Source of the DNA: Blastomussa wellsi
Lineage: Eukaryota; Cnidaria; Anthozoa; Scleractinia; Plerogyridae
DNA length: 64,000 nt
Reading direction: 5' to 3'
Assembly: GCA_947652115.1 (NCBI GenBank)
Contig: OX393562.1
Location: 12,847,001 to 12,911,000 of the forward strand
Part shown: positions 1 to 11,337 of the stretch, in pieces
Position numbering within the stretch: position 1 is the stretch's first letter
How the letters are laid out: each line of letters begins with the position of its first letter
Notes under the pieces: generated by a model
What the model saw: the letters and a program-made list of their open reading frames with translations, nothing else
Database searches by the model: none
Told to the model about the DNA's origin: nothing
Translations under genes and position numbers: made by a program

Positions 1-77
1 TTCAGAGTGATAGCCGCTGGCAGTTATCTCGGCCTCCCATATTTCATGTGCTTCCATTCCTAAAGGATCAGAACAAG
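1..77 (-). CDS. Discoidin gene exon: domain D start (cut by window edge)
   Basis: Acceptor CTTGTAG before position 77. It opens (A)CSDPLGMEAHEIWEAEITAS, the standard opening of an F5/8C domain. The exon continues beyond the left edge, so the protein has at least four discoidin domains. Confidence 0.85.
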
Positions 78-3000
78 CTACAAGAGAACAAAAACACAGA
101 GCTTTTAACGTGCGCATTTAAGCAAAGTATACGGCCTGGATGTGACAAATTTTTTCGTGTTTCAACCACTGTTGCAGAAGTAGACTCGCTTCTTGCGTCT
201 GTTGTATACTATATATATATTGGCACAGCTGTAAGCCATTCCTGCCTTTTACCTATCCAATCTCTAAATCAAATACCAAGAACTATTTCGTTTTATTTCA
301 ACTTTTATCCTTTACGTTCGTCACCATCATCCTCCTCCTCCTCGTCGGCGCCGCCGCCGCCGCCGTCTTCGGTCATCATCGTCGTAACTAACCTCTAGTA
401 CCGTAAAATGCGGAAGTGAATTAGTGCTCTCTCATCAGAGTATTGAGTGCCATAACATGTATAAAAGTTTAGGGCTAACTCCCTTTATTAGCTGATAAGT
501 GCAGTTCATTTCGTTTAAAAGACTGGCTTGCGTCAGTCGGCGCGATTTGCAGGTGCCAGTGTCGTGTGAATTTTGGTCCGTTTCATAAAGTTGGACAGCT
601 TGCGATCTATCAACATCTTTTACTGTCGCAAGGATGTCTGCAATAGGACTCTAAATAGCTTCAGGGATGCAGTTCAGTCCGAACCTGTCTTAGTCTGTGA
701 ACAAGCTCCATAGTGGGGTATAGGCCATGGGAGAAAGGGAAGGAATGTGTCACATTTCCTTAAGAACTCACTTAGCTCCCTCGGCTGATGGGTTTTTCCT
801 TTTCGTCCTGTACGCAACAAGGGTACTTTTCTAGCAAATGTTTATCATTAACAGATCTGCGGTAACATTTATACGACTCACTGAAACATTACCTGGACAC
901 CCGTTCAGTTCTATCCGTAGACAAATGGCCTTTTCCCACGATACAGGCCGGATGCGGACAAATTTTGCAACAAATGGATGTAAAAACGTTCTCTTTTCGA
1001 CTTCATGCTCATTAACATTCCCAGTGAATACCTAAGAAGAAAAAAAAAAACAATCATCATCATCACCTGTTTCTGTCGCGTCAATTGACCCATAAATCCG
1101 TTCGAGCTGGCATCTACATTGGAAATTACCATTTGGCGTGTCCAGCTGCTCTATCCTATCTATTTTACGGTATGGTAGGGTAAATTGAACACTTCGTTTT
1201 CGGGAAAGAAGTTTTGTTTAAGGTGGCTTACTACAGTTTGAGGGGTTAAAAGAACTCAACTTTAAAATACATACATACATACATATTTTATTGCAACTCC
1301 CTAAAAAGGGTTTTTCAGTTACAAATTAATTAAAAAATACAAAGAATAATAATCAATATAAAAATAAGAATAAAATCATTTATAAAAGTTGAAAAATGTT
1401 TTACTTTTGTCTTTTTAATGTTTTTTAAAGCCTACAACCATCAAATGCACCATTTGAACAATAAAAATGCTATTAAACAGCCAAAATAAACGCTTTATCC
1501 ACATAAATTGACATTTTGAGTAAAAAAACAGGTTTGTACAACCTTAGACGAGAATTGAATTACGCATGCCCTTTTCTTTTAGCACACGTTCATGTGACAC
1601 CATGCGTCGCGTGCGTTAAAGAGAGACAAAATTAGAACTTTTCTGCTGGTTGTTTATCTAACCTTCTTATCATATTTTCCTGTCCGAGGTTTAAGCATAT
1701 GTTTGAAAGTATATTCACATGTTTTCTTGTTTTCCAAGTCGGTTTAGAGCGATAAAATTGCGGAAACTTGTTTTGCTTCTTTTCAGAGTTGCTAACGCAA
1801 TTTTCGTCTGCGCGAACAACATCGAAGTCAGGCAGAAAGCGGTAGCACGCGCTCTTGAGTCTTGTAAAATCTGTAGTGAGCCACCTTAAGTAATAATTTC
1901 ATGTCTTCCTCACCTCCAGATTTCCCAGTTTGGTATAATTTTTCCAAGTCTCGCCATTTTGGCTGTGTTGTATAAAATAACTCGAAACCCATCCTTTCTG
2001 GGCACCAGATCCCTGCGTGCTCAGCTGGCGAATCTTGCGAACCTGTGGAAACTGCACCTGAAGGTACTGGGAAACGTCATTTGCAGCTGCGCACCAGGCT
2101 CCGTGCGGATTATACAGACGAGCAAGCCAAGGTTGGTAACCTGGAGCCAAGTAGGTGGAAGACGTCATCGCTTTGTTAGGAATTTCGCCTGTACCAGCGC
2201 CGAGGTCATTCGAGCATTCTATAGGAGAAGAAAGCCAAAGGGAGATCATATCCCTGTAGACTTGGGATACACTGGTTTCAAATAATGAACAAATGTTATA
2301 TTTGACGAGGTTGAGCAAAATATCGTGATTTCATGACAATTTTTAACAATCATGATCGTCTCTCGACGCCCAAGCCAAATACTAATTACTCGAAACGAAG
2401 CTTTTGTTATAGCGGGGCTTGTTTGTGGAATAACTTGCCCCAGGATTTAAAAAGCGTTGGTTCTATTGGGCAGTTTAAAAGGGGTATTAAGAAGGTATCT
2501 GAGGTATCGGATTCCCACACGGCAATCATGTAAAACAGTTGTAATAAGTTTTAGCTTTTAACTTTTAGCTTAACTGATGATTCTCCGTGTTTAAATAAAA
2601 GTTTTACTACTACTACTACTACTACTAGGTAGGTAGTGATGTTCGGTACCTTTGCATCCGTAGATTTCGACTCGCAGACAATTTTCTCCACTCCACGCTT
2701 TAGATCGTATCCGAATGTATCGAGCGATCAGTAGGTTGGATATTCTCCTTACTACAGTGATGTTGGCATCAGTGTTGCCTTCAAATTCCTACGGACATGA
2801 GAAAGCACTTTAACTTACACACAAACAGGATATACACCAAGCGCGAGGGCCGTACTGGAAGAAATCAACCCGAGGTTCATACAGTAAATACCAAGGGCCG
2901 ATATTCTGCTAGTATGGAGATTTATTGCACTACTGAAAAATATTTTTGTTCATAAAAGAGGACTGCGGAAAAGCTCGAGAAAGAACGGGATACTCATCCA

Positions 3001-6000
3001 GCACCGACCGGGTAGCCCACTAGGAAAAAATTTCTAATGTTGTTCTTTGCGAACAAAAAAAAGTACGAGAGGGTTTTTTATGTAAGTCTGACTACCTCAA
3101 TCAGACTACTTGAAAGGCTTTATATAATACGGTCATTGCCTGTGGCCAAAAACGCTAAAATACGTACCTGGAAGCAATAGGCAATAAAAGGTAAAAAGGC
3201 TAGATAATATAACTTTTAACAGATGTACGCATTAAGTCTTAACTTTAATTGATTCTGGTTTCCAATCTTAAAGTACCGACAATCCCCCCCCCCCGTTACT
3301 ATTACACGGGGCTCCCCCATTACCCCCTCCATTCCTCACCCTGCCCGGGTGGGGTGTTTCCAGGTAAGGCCTCCCATAAATGGCATAGAGACTGGAAGAT
3401 TACTATAATTTCTCATCAACATGAAATACCTTAATATATCCTTCTTCGTGATACTGCTTCCAAAGATTCCCGTTGTCGCTATACTCTATAGTGAACAGCT
3501 TTACATACGCTTTTCTGTGAAGAAGCTTAGTTATAAAACATTTCTTCGCAGGATCTTTAATCGACGAATTTTTCCCAGTTGTGTTGTTGGCCAATGTAAT
3601 GTTCTCTGAAGTGTTGTTAGCCATGGTGAGGTTTTGTGCCACAACAGATGAATTTTGCCCAGTTGTGTTGTTGGCCAATGTAATGTTCTCTGAAGTGTTG
3701 TTAGCCATGGTGAGGTTTTGTGCCACAACAGATGAATTTTGTCCAGTTGTGTTGTTGGCCAATGTAATGTTCTCTGAAGTGTTGTTAGCCATGGTGAGGT
3801 TTTGTGCCACAACAGATGAATTTTGTCCAGTTGTGTTGTTGGCCAATGTAATGTTCTCTGAAGTGTTGTTAGCAATGGTGAGGTTTTTTGCCACAACAGA
3901 TGAATTTTGCCCAGTTGTGTTGTTGGCCAATGTAATGTTCTCTGAAGTGTTGTTAGCCATGGTGAGGTTTTGTGCCTCAACAGATGAATTTTGTCCAGCT
4001 GTATTGTTGCCCAGTGTTATGTTCTCAGCCTGGGACGAGTTCAGCGCGACGCTTTCGTTCACCAGAGAACTGTATATGAGAAAAGAAATAGCGTTTTAAA
4101 CGTTTTGCATATTTAGCAAATAGATTCCATGTTACCGTCTGTTCAGTAACAGATCACTGATGACGTCAAAATTTGGTAAGAACAAAAAAGTGGCACACGA
4201 GGCGATAGCCGAATGTGTCAGTGATGTTCTTACCATATTTTGACATCTTCTGTGATCTATTACTGAACAGACGAACGGCAACATGGAATCTATCTGTTTT
4301 ATCTAATAAAGAAACAAAATGACGACATCAGTGCGTGTGTCCTTTAATAGATCATAGGTAGGAACCAATCATAATGCGAGGTTGAGTGAACATAGGTTAA
4401 GTTGCAGTTGCCCCCGCCAGGACAACTAAATGTTTTTTTTTTCTAACATAGTGTTCAATTTTGCTGGGCTATTTCTTGTAGGAAGTGAAGGTGTGTGGAG
4501 TTTGCCTCCGCAGACAAAAAATCCTAGGTACGACCCTGGAAAGGCAAAACGTAATAGTTCGGTGAGAACCTTTTTGGGCGTGAACTCTTTGGTGTAGAAT
4601 TCAATTCAACAATAATTTATACATATTTTTAAGCATTTGACACTCTGTGTGAACCTTTGTCCCTTTCATATCATCCTATTGAAAGTGAAGTAACGTTGAT
4701 ATTTAAAGGAGCTACGCTATCGTTCGTGCACCTGAAAAATTTAGCCTAATTTTTTTCAAAATGGTCATTTCCAGTTCGTTCAATCATTTTCCATCCTCTG
4801 CCATCCTTGTTCCTTTTTGGTTTAGTATCAATCCTTTGGTGTTTTCTTCCTTAGCAAACTATTATTTTTAGGTTAAGGATAATTTAAGTTGTCGAAGAAA
4901 TAACTCAAAATATGCAACAGCGATAGCCAAGCAATATTCGCCGAAAACAGTGCATTCGGCAGAGCAACCTTTATTAATAGATGTCATGTGATCTTTAATC
5001 AGCCAATAAGAGCGCCGTTGGAGGAAAAAAATATTTTGGGGGTGAAGACATACCTGCAATTTGCTGGTCTCTTCCAAACGGTCACAAATTCGTAAAGTTC
5101 ATTTCCTTGGATACCTATCATGCTAAGTTGGAATCTGTTCCCCAGATCAATTTGTAGGTATGACTCCAGATCGTCCTGCGCTCGACACCAGGACCCATTA
5201 CCTGACACGCCATTCAGACGACCGCGATATGGCTCGAACCCAGGACCACGATATGATGATGCTGTCATAGCTTTATCAGGAATGACGCCATCTTCGATGC
5301 CAAATGGATCAAAACAAGCTGAAATAAAACAACTTTCAAACATTTCCTATTCAAACAAGCTGAGAAAGTCATGTCGTACACATTGACCAAAAAGATGTCA
5401 ATGCTCGAATAACCCAGCCAAAATCTCCTAAACAAACCAGATCTTATGGACTATTTGTTTGTTTGTTTAGTCGGTTGGTTGGTTGGCTCGTTTGTTCGTT
5501 TGCGCGTTCGTCTATTTGTTTGTTGGTTGGTTAGACTGCAAAACAGCCGTTTTCGGGATCTCGCGAAGGCGCGAAGCGCCGTAAGCATGATCCTCGCGTG
5601 TGAAGCGCGCGAGCCTCACACGCCCGTAGGGCTTGTCTCCCTCGCTGTTTTTACACTCGCACCAGACGTCCGTTTCGTAGTCTGTTGGTTGGCCTGTTTG
5701 CTTGATTGTTTGGGCTTTTGTTTGCTGGTTGTTTTTGCTCACCTTGACAGCCGTAAATTTCAAGTCTCAAGCAAGGTTCCTTGATAAATCGTTTTGGATA
5801 AATGCGAATCATGCTCGCTTTCACTGGAAATGAAAGGTTGCTCATCACTATGTCTTTGCTGTAACCCGTACTGTTGCGATGAAATTTCTGCCCAAAAAAA
5901 ATAATATATAAGCAAGGGCGGGAACTGGTTCAAAATTCAGTAAAAATAAGGGAACTGCTCATTGAAGAAGGGTTATAATTCTATCCGCCCTTCCCCACGG

Positions 6001-8898
6001 TACATCCGTTTATATCCACAAGGTCAATCGTCGACGCCCTGTTACTATAGCTACATGTACTAGTTTCTTTAGCGCGAGTTGTCATTGCTGCCAATGCAAG
6101 TTTTTTTGGCAAAAGTAACTTAAAGACAGTAAGATTTTCTTGGTACGAAATTGCCAAATAACTTCCTGTTGCTCATTTCAGCGAAAGGAAATGAACCAAA
6201 ATAAATTGCGCACGTGCAGCGTGCAGTGTTTGCCGACGTTTCTATCGTCGTCGTTGTGGTGCTATGAAACAAACTTTTTGTTGCCTGTAGCCTGTCACAG
6301 TCTCCCAGCGAAGACGATTGACTTACAAGTCATGGATTGGCTATTTTAACTTATTAAAAACTAGCTGTGGTATAGTGCATTTCCTGAGTTTTGATTGGTT
6401 GAGAGGCAATGGTATATGAGCTCATTTTCCATTGACCTACCAAAAAGGTATGTGTACGCGTAAAAGAATGCATTTTTGCAATGTTTTGTACAATATTTTT
6501 GGGGCGTTTTTAATAAAACAATTTTTCCACTCGCGCTTGTTGGATATGAGATGGTTATAGCCAACTCGGCGCTAGGCGCCTCGTCTCATATCCAACGCGC
6601 GCTCGTGGAATAATTGTTAAATATACAATAATTCAGTACCTTAATTGTCCCGTTTTCCATGTAGTCGAACCATCCAATGCCCCGGCTGTAAGCCAGAGTA
6701 AACTCCAGCACCCAGCCCATGTGGGTAGCTTGATTCGCCACAGCAGTAATGTAATGAGCTGTATCGAACTTGATCTGAAACCATTCCTTGTCGCTTCCGT
6801 ACCCAGCACACCAGCCACTCACAGAGTCATTTATCCTGCCGTTATATGGTTCCCAATATGATCTTGCTCTGGAGGCATGCAGAGCTCCTGGCGGGATATT
6901 AAAGTTTCCCATCCCTAATGCAGAGTTGCACTGGTCTAAACAGAAAAAAGGCAAACGTTTTCATTTCACAGAACAGTTGTATGGAAAGTGAATAACATGT
7001 AGTCAGCTCAGTCATTAAAAGTATAAACATTGCATGAAGGGGGCGATATCTTTCTTACATTTCAAAAGCCTTATTTAACGTGCTGGGTGTGCAGACAAAT
7101 GGCGTCCTTGATGTAAAACGCGCCATTTAAAAGCTAGAAAGCTTTTTTTAGAGCGGTTTTCAATTGAGTGTCGAAAGTAATTAGCGAACTGCTTTGGTTT
7201 TGCATTACTACGCTACGTGATTGGTCTAAACAGTCTCGCGCCACTTTTTCAACCAATCAGAAGTAAAACCAAAACCAATCGTGACACGTTTTCCCGCGCT
7301 TTAATTTGTGTCGGCCAGGTGTAAATACCGCGAGTTTTTATTGGATCACTGGATTGTCTCCTTCCTTTGTGATTGGCCGAAGTAACTACTTTGGTTTTGT
7401 TTTTGCGACACTTGATTGCAACACGCTCTTCACAATATCGTGATAATACGTTAATTCCAAATCTGCTATTAAACTTGTTTTCATACTTTTGACCCTTGGC
7501 CGCATCAAACGAAAGATGGTGGAACGTGACAACACTTTTAAACATAAACCTTGTGTTGGATTTTAATTTTAACCAGAGATCAATATTTAATGGTTTCCAA
7601 CTTAAAGCGACCAGACCCAGTGAGCTATGATATATAAATTTCTCATCCTCGACTCGGTTGAACGCCAAAATTGAATTTATGTCATTGACCAGTTTCGCAT
7701 TGCCCATAATGCATCTTGTTTACCCCCCAAAATTTTGCATAAGCATTGTCTTCCGATTCTCTTGGGACGAATGTAATACCCAGGAGAATTGGGAAACAAA
7801 GGTTACGCAAGAGTTTTGGGGGCAAACAAGGTGTATTATGGGCAATGTGAAAATGGTCAATTAAGATGTACACCGTTAGATGTATGGAAACCCGTCCTCA
7901 GCTTGACAATACCTCGTCACTTTTGTAAGAATATAAGTATTATGAGACTTATCATGCAAGATACGGCACTTACCTTTGAATTGCAAAGTTCTTACGTTCT
8001 TAATGAACTGAAATCAGAAAACACCAATACGTGAAATATTTATTTTTAACTTCTCTGAGTGTGAAATCTTGAAAATGACCCTGCACGGGCAATTAACTAC
8101 AAGTATTTACTCATACCGTTATTGTGTGCTGGATCAAACAGTCCGAGTTCGATCCCTGACCGGGGCACTGAATTGTGAAAGGCACTTGGGAAAGGCACTG
8201 TACTCTCCCAGTGCCTCTCTTCTCCCAGGTGTATAAATGGGCACCGGCGAATTTACTGCTGGGGGGTAACCCTGCGATGGACTAGCGTCCTGTAGCCTGA
8301 TGGGCCACTGGGCTCGTATGCAGACTTGGCCTTTTCGCCTTTACCGTACCCGTTATTAAGTTGAACAATATTAGAATGATAACAGATTATAAAGAGGGAG
8401 GAAAGAAACGTTTTCTCTAAGTGACATAGCTTTGCAGCAATGTTGGCGTCCATTTTTGGGGCACCTGAACGTGGCTGCTATAAAATCCATTTAAAACAAG
8501 TAAAAGCTATTTTAGATCATTTTAAGTTTAGATTTAGATAATTAGAGTGTACCCAATTAATAGAGGGTACTTCCCCCAACTATATGATACTGAAACTTAA
8601 ATAAAGTAATAAAGTTATTCAATATAATTTGGTTTTATCAGCTGGGTTGATAATGTCAATTGGCCACCGTAAAGAGATTCAAGAGCTGACGTTTCGAGCG
8701 TTAGCCCTTCGTCGGAGCGATTACCCCCTCTGATAAAGTTATTGATTGTTTTTGTGGCCATTCCAGTTCAGAGTGACGTTCATCCGGGATTACTGCCGTT
8801 AAGTGTTTTAAATAATATATTATCTGCATATTTAATAAGATTAAACCATTTATGCATCTTACCATAAACAAAACTGCGAAAAGCAACAAAGCTTTCAT
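1..8898 (-). CDS. Secreted multi-discoidin (F5/8 type C) protein, 3' part beyond left edge
   Basis: This is a multi-exon gene for an extracellular protein built of tandem F5/8-type-C (discoidin) domains, a fold that binds lipids, glycans or matrix proteins. Exons in order of transcription: 8847-8898 (signal peptide, tentative), 6640-6935, 5743-5887, 5054-5318, 3430-4069, 2650-2788, 1914-2218, 893-1031 and <1-77. Every junction from 6640-6935 onward keeps phase. Each domain is split the same way: the N-terminal exon or exons end at phase 0 near the '..G-I-K' or 'L-E' strand, and a ~46-48-codon exon gives the 'RIRP..LRxEIYGC' end with one leftover G. At least four domains are visible, the last cut by the window edge. 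No transmembrane or EGF segment is seen. Domain B has a giant sequon-rich loop. The family is certain; no orthologue or gene name can be assigned. Long introns hold only repeats; 78-892 shows nothing recognisable. Confidence 0.88.
893..1031 (-). CDS. Discoidin gene exon: domain C, C-terminal end
   Basis: Acceptor CTTAG, donor GTAATG; 46 codons plus one G. It encodes 'VFTGNVNE', 'VAKFVRIRPVSW' and 'ICLRIELNGCP'. The leftover G completes the Ala codon of the next exon at 77. Confidence 0.88.
1267..1370 (-). mobile_element. 5'-truncated LINE 3' tail with (TATG)n end
   Basis: About 100 bp that are near-identical to 38400-38505 elsewhere in the window, including the (CATA)n run on the plus strand, which is a (TATG)n tail on the minus strand. 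It lies in the intron between the discoidin exons at 1914 and 1031. The high identity of the two copies implies recent activity of the source element. Confidence 0.8.
1914..2218 (-). CDS. Discoidin gene exon: domain C, N-terminal two thirds
   Basis: Acceptor CTATAG, donor GTGAGG; two leading bases plus 101 codons. Motifs are (E)CSNDLGAGTGEIPNKAM, 'GAWCAA', 'YLQVQFP', 'VSSYFIQHSQNGETW' and 'NYTKLGNLE'. Unlike domain B, the loop before 'WVSSY' is of ordinary length, which makes the domain B expansion stand out. Confidence 0.9.
2333..2627 (+). mobile_element. LINE 3' end: reverse-transcriptase C-terminus with (ACT)n tail
   Basis: A 66-codon frame contains 'YSGACLWNNLPQDLKSVGSI' followed by 'QFKRGIKK', the motif that closes the ORF2 of CR1/L2/jockey-like LINEs. 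It is followed by a short untranslated stretch, an AATAAA, and an (ACT)n simple-repeat tail at about 2607-2627. It is a 5'-truncated insert in the intron between discoidin exons 2650-2788 and 1914-2218, in antisense to the gene. Confidence 0.75.
2650..2788 (-). CDS. Discoidin gene exon: domain B, C-terminal end
   Basis: Acceptor CCGTAG, donor GTACCG; 46 codons plus one base. It encodes 'EFEGNTDAN' (the conserved F-x-G-N-x-D turn), 'ARYIRIRSKAW' and 'LRVEIYGCK'. It matches the exon at 893-1031 in length and phase. Confidence 0.9.
3430..4069 (-). CDS. Discoidin gene exon: sequon-repeat loop plus rest of domain B
   Basis: This 640-nt exon joins in phase to both neighbours (one leading base, phase-0 end). 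After a short lead with VNESVALNSSQAEN it encodes about five copies of a 28-residue repeat of the type NLTMANNTSENITLANNTTG. Each copy holds several N-x-S/T sequons, so heavy N-glycosylation is expected. It then returns to discoidin sequence 'YVKLFTIEYSDNGNLW' and ends 'EEGYIK'. The repeat array is an 84-bp minisatellite and is open in several frames; the minus frame is the coding one because it alone links to the discoidin flanks. Confidence 0.87.
3560..4015. repeat. 84-bp coding minisatellite, about 5 copies
   Basis: An 84-bp unit repeats in tandem with only scattered substitutions (for example CAACAG/CTCAACAG and AGCAATGG/AGCCATGG variants). The unit is a multiple of three, so copy-number change keeps the reading frame of the discoidin exon. 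The near-identity of the copies suggests recent turnover. Confidence 0.95.
4120..4293. mobile_element. Foldback element with ~60-bp inverted arms
   Basis: The left arm (ATAGATTCCATGTTACCGTC...) is complementary to the right arm ending ...GGAATCTAT with few mismatches over about 60 bp, leaving a short centre. It encodes nothing and looks like a MITE in the intron just 5' of the repeat exon. Confidence 0.75.
5054..5318 (-). CDS. Discoidin gene exon: domain B, N-terminal half
   Basis: Acceptor TTTCAG, donor GTATGT. It begins (A)CFDPFGIEDGVIPDKAMTAS and continues with 'GSWCRA' and 'YLQIDLG', the classical start of an F5/8C domain. It stops after 'IGIQGN..', in the middle of the fold, where the repeat exon is spliced in. 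Confidence 0.9.
5743..5887 (-). CDS. Discoidin gene exon: domain A, C-terminal end
   Basis: Acceptor GGGCAG, donor GTGAGC. 48 codons plus one base. The 'MIRIYPKRF' and 'LRLEIYGCQ' motifs are the conserved final strands of a discoidin domain with its closing cysteine. The G left over completes the Ala codon of the next exon. Confidence 0.88.
6519..6617. repeat. Imperfect palindrome beside discoidin exon
   Basis: CCACTCGCGC..TTGGATATGAGA on the left pairs with TCTCATATCCAA..GCGCTCGTGG on the right around a short GC-rich centre. It can form a long hairpin about 20 bp downstream of the 5' splice site of exon 6640-6935. Confidence 0.7.
6640..6935 (-). CDS. Discoidin gene exon: domain A, N-terminal two thirds
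   Basis: Acceptor TTTAG at 6936; donor GTACTG after 6640. It encodes 98 codons beginning (D)QCNSALGMG with the discoidin signatures 'RARSYWEPYNGRIND', 'GWCAG' and 'WFQIKFD', ending '..ENGTIK' in phase 0. The downstream intron starts within 25 bp of a strong palindrome. Confidence 0.88.
7150..7430. mobile_element. MITE copy (AGAGCGGTTTTCAATTGAG family)
   Basis: The terminal inverted repeat starts AGAGCGGTTTTCAATTGAG on the left, and the right end is ..CAAcACGCTCTT. The internal sequence is shared with 56271-56526 and, in reverse, with about 56755-57133. The internal 'TGATTGG' and 'CCAATCA' motifs are CCAAT-like and recur in all copies. Confidence 0.75.
8103..8350 (+). mobile_element. tRNA-derived SINE, diverged copy
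   Basis: Contains a B-box-like GAGTTCGATCCCTGACC followed by the family body (GGCACTG.., 'CTCCCAGTGCCTCTCTTC', 'AGGTGTATAAATGGG', 'CCTGATGGGCCACT'). The same body occurs at 20031-20325 and, reversed, at 61310-61600. The A-box end is poorly kept here. Confidence 0.75.
8622..8720 (+). mobile_element. Penelope-like element terminal repeat fragment
   Basis: The stretch from AATATAATTTGG to TTCGTCGGAGCGA matches the terminal repeats that flank the GIY-YIG ORF at 11.3-12.2 kb and a third copy at 20966-21116. Only the terminal segment is present. Confidence 0.7.
8847..8898 (-). CDS. Discoidin gene exon 1: signal peptide (tentative end)
   Basis: The ATG at 8898 opens a hydrophobic stretch MKALLLFAVLFMVRCIN typical of a signal peptide. 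Ending at 8847 (donor GTTTAA) leaves one G, which joins in phase to the next exon and makes the Asp before the first discoidin Cys. A stronger donor (GTAAGA) would end the exon at 8863 in phase 0 and would need a further unseen exon. The choice between them is unresolved. Confidence 0.5.
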
Positions 8899-10294
8899 TT
8901 TCCACTGACCATGCCGATACTCTGGCAACATATTTAAATGACTTATTTTATCATTCAGCTACGCCTACGGGACAACAAAAGAATATGAACCCTTTCAGTG
9001 AGAAAGAAATTTTAGATATGATAAACTAAGTTTTAAAGCAACTGAAATATCCTGACTACTTAGCTTGAACAGTAAAATCAAAACATCATATATATAAATT
9101 ATCGAAACAATTGTCATGAATGAATGTCTCGAGCATGTCTGACAACGCCACTTATTTCCCAGTTAAAACAAATTCCAAGAATCTTTGACTCTTCATCGTT
9201 GACGATCGATCACCAACGCTGAATGGTAAGTTCATACTTGAATTCATATATGAATTTTCACTTTCCATTTTAACGTTTAGAATAAATCTTGAAACACTTC
9301 TTATCTTGTAACAAAAAATTATGGATTGCTGAATTAATTGAACTCTACGTTACTAAATCACAAAAACGTAGCGTATGCTTACCAATAAATTTCCGTATTT
9401 TCCAAACGGTTATACATCGAACTGTCAGTTTAAAAGCTTTCGTACAACTGCACTAACCTGTCACTCTGCCACAATGGGGATGATAAATAATAAATGGTTG
9501 AAACAATTTCATGTTTTAATCACATCAGTGTCAGAATTCACAGCCCTATTCTGACGCACCAAACATTTGTCCTACCGCTTGAATTATTCACTCTATTGAT
9601 GATTTTAAACGTCAAGTGAAAAGACATAAAAGAACAAATGACGATGGCGTTGTCATTAGTTTTTTAAGCCATTTATTTCTTCTTCCGAACACTCTAACTC
9701 ACTTGTTGAAATTTCAACCTGAAGAAAAGGGCTCTTTTTTATCCATCTTCACCTTCGCCACTTTAATGAAAGATTCCCCATTGGCGATTAATTAAATTTC
9801 ACAAAATAGTGTACTCAACGGGAATAATGGTTAATAACTAATTGGCAGAGGAATCCTTTTTGCCTTGTTTTGAAAGGTCGTATAAAATGTTTACGATTAC
9901 CCCCTCTCAGCAATATTGTAGTAACCACCGATCGACCTTTGGCAAACATACATCGGCCTTCTCGTAGGGTTTAAAGAAGATTCCAGCAGGATTTTATTGT
10001 TATGATCGGATCAATAAACTGAAGGCCGGTAGCATGTAATGATCGTCTTCATTCAGAAAATTACCGAATTCATATTAGAGACGGAAAACCTTCTCAGACG
10101 TAAAAATCATTTGATATGGATCCGGTGCAGGACGAGCTTTGAAACTCTATCCGTCCATTTTTCCGTCTAAAACGACGGAAGACTGAGTCAGGCGGAAAAC
10201 ACTTCTTACCATCAGATGTAATCTTTAAATTTATATTTGAAGGTATTTTTCAAGAATTCCGCCCGAAACGAGTTTTATTTGTTCCCGCAAGGGG

Positions 10295-11127
10295 CCGATC
10301 GTTTATTACGTCCGAGGGGGGGCGGTGGTTTTTGTAAAAAGTGTGGTGTTTCTTAACTGTACCCCCGAAAAATAATTACTTAAGAAAATTATACCCCCTT
10401 CGCAATTCTAATTTTAAATAGTGTACCCCCCCCCCCTTTCTGACCATGCTTTAAATAATGCAAAATTCTTTGCTTCGTTCCTCGCACATGCATATTTTTA
10501 TCCTATTTTTGAATATCTTTTTTATCTTTTCTCTCGTTTATTGCTTGTATTTCCACCTTGTTTGTAATACGTTTAGCTGTTTGTGTGTGAATAAAATTGT
10601 TATCATTTTTTTTAATTATAGTTTAATATACCTGTAGGTAATCTAGTGGGTTATGGTACACAATATGGTGCATGATAAAGCCCTGACACGGGTGTGCACA
10701 TTTAGTATGGCGACTATCCAGTGAGGCGCGGGGCCACCCAACGAGCGAGGGAGTCTGTTCCTCGAGGCAGAGATACCTCTGAATTGCAGAGCTACAGATT
10801 CCAACCCGTGAAATAGAAAAAGGTAGGTTTTGGGAGCGAGCACAAGCGCAAAAGGCGCGAGTTTCTTTGGGGGTCTGCTCCCCCAGAAAATTTTATACAA
10901 ATGTGGGCCTCTAAGATGCCATTTCCTGCATTCTGAAAGGTAACAAAGTTAGGATCGTCCCAGTTGTAAAACGTTTAGACTTCCATTGCTGTGTCATAAA
11001 ATTTGACCCCCTCACATTTCTTGCAAGATAAAAATGTAGCCCCCAAAATGGATCTTGTTTCAAAATTGAACCCCCTCCCTCCAAAACCACCGCACCCCCC
11101 CCCCCCCTGGGACGTAATAAACGATCG
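10295..11127. mobile_element. Non-autonomous DNA element with CCGATCGTTTATTACGTCC ends
   Basis: The left end CCGATCGTTTATTACGTCC, followed by a G-run and GCGGTGGTTTT, is repeated in inverse at 11081-11127 after a C-run. The 833-bp interior has many 'ACCCCC' runs and no conserved ORF. The ends and poly-G borders resemble the 34.6-kb element in style but not in sequence. Confidence 0.7.
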
Positions 11128-11337
11128 GTCCCCAAGTGCAGGCCATTTTCACGATGTCCAATCTCGTTCCCAGGGTCTTTTCCGAGTTTGCCCAATGTCC
11201 GTTCATGTAACTGCTAATCAGGAATAAAGGAACTGAAGAAAATACACCGAGGTAAACCCGAGAATTTAAACATTTTGGATTGTTTAAAGAAACCCTCAAT
11301 ATTTAATGTTACGATTCATACAAAAGGTATATTCTTT

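Noticed and set aside
48..398. 116-residue plus-strand open frame ending in Ser/Pro runs
   Set aside because: The tail is a CCT/CCG simple repeat, and the start overlaps the minus-strand discoidin exon at 1-77.
3531..4099. Open frames in the other frames and on the plus strand across the 84-bp repeats
   Set aside because: They stay open only because the repeat unit is a multiple of three and lacks stops; only the 3403-4069 minus frame joins to discoidin sequence on both sides.
7249..7707. 152-residue minus-strand open frame
   Set aside because: Half of it is the MITE at 7150-7430 and the rest has no homology that I recognise.
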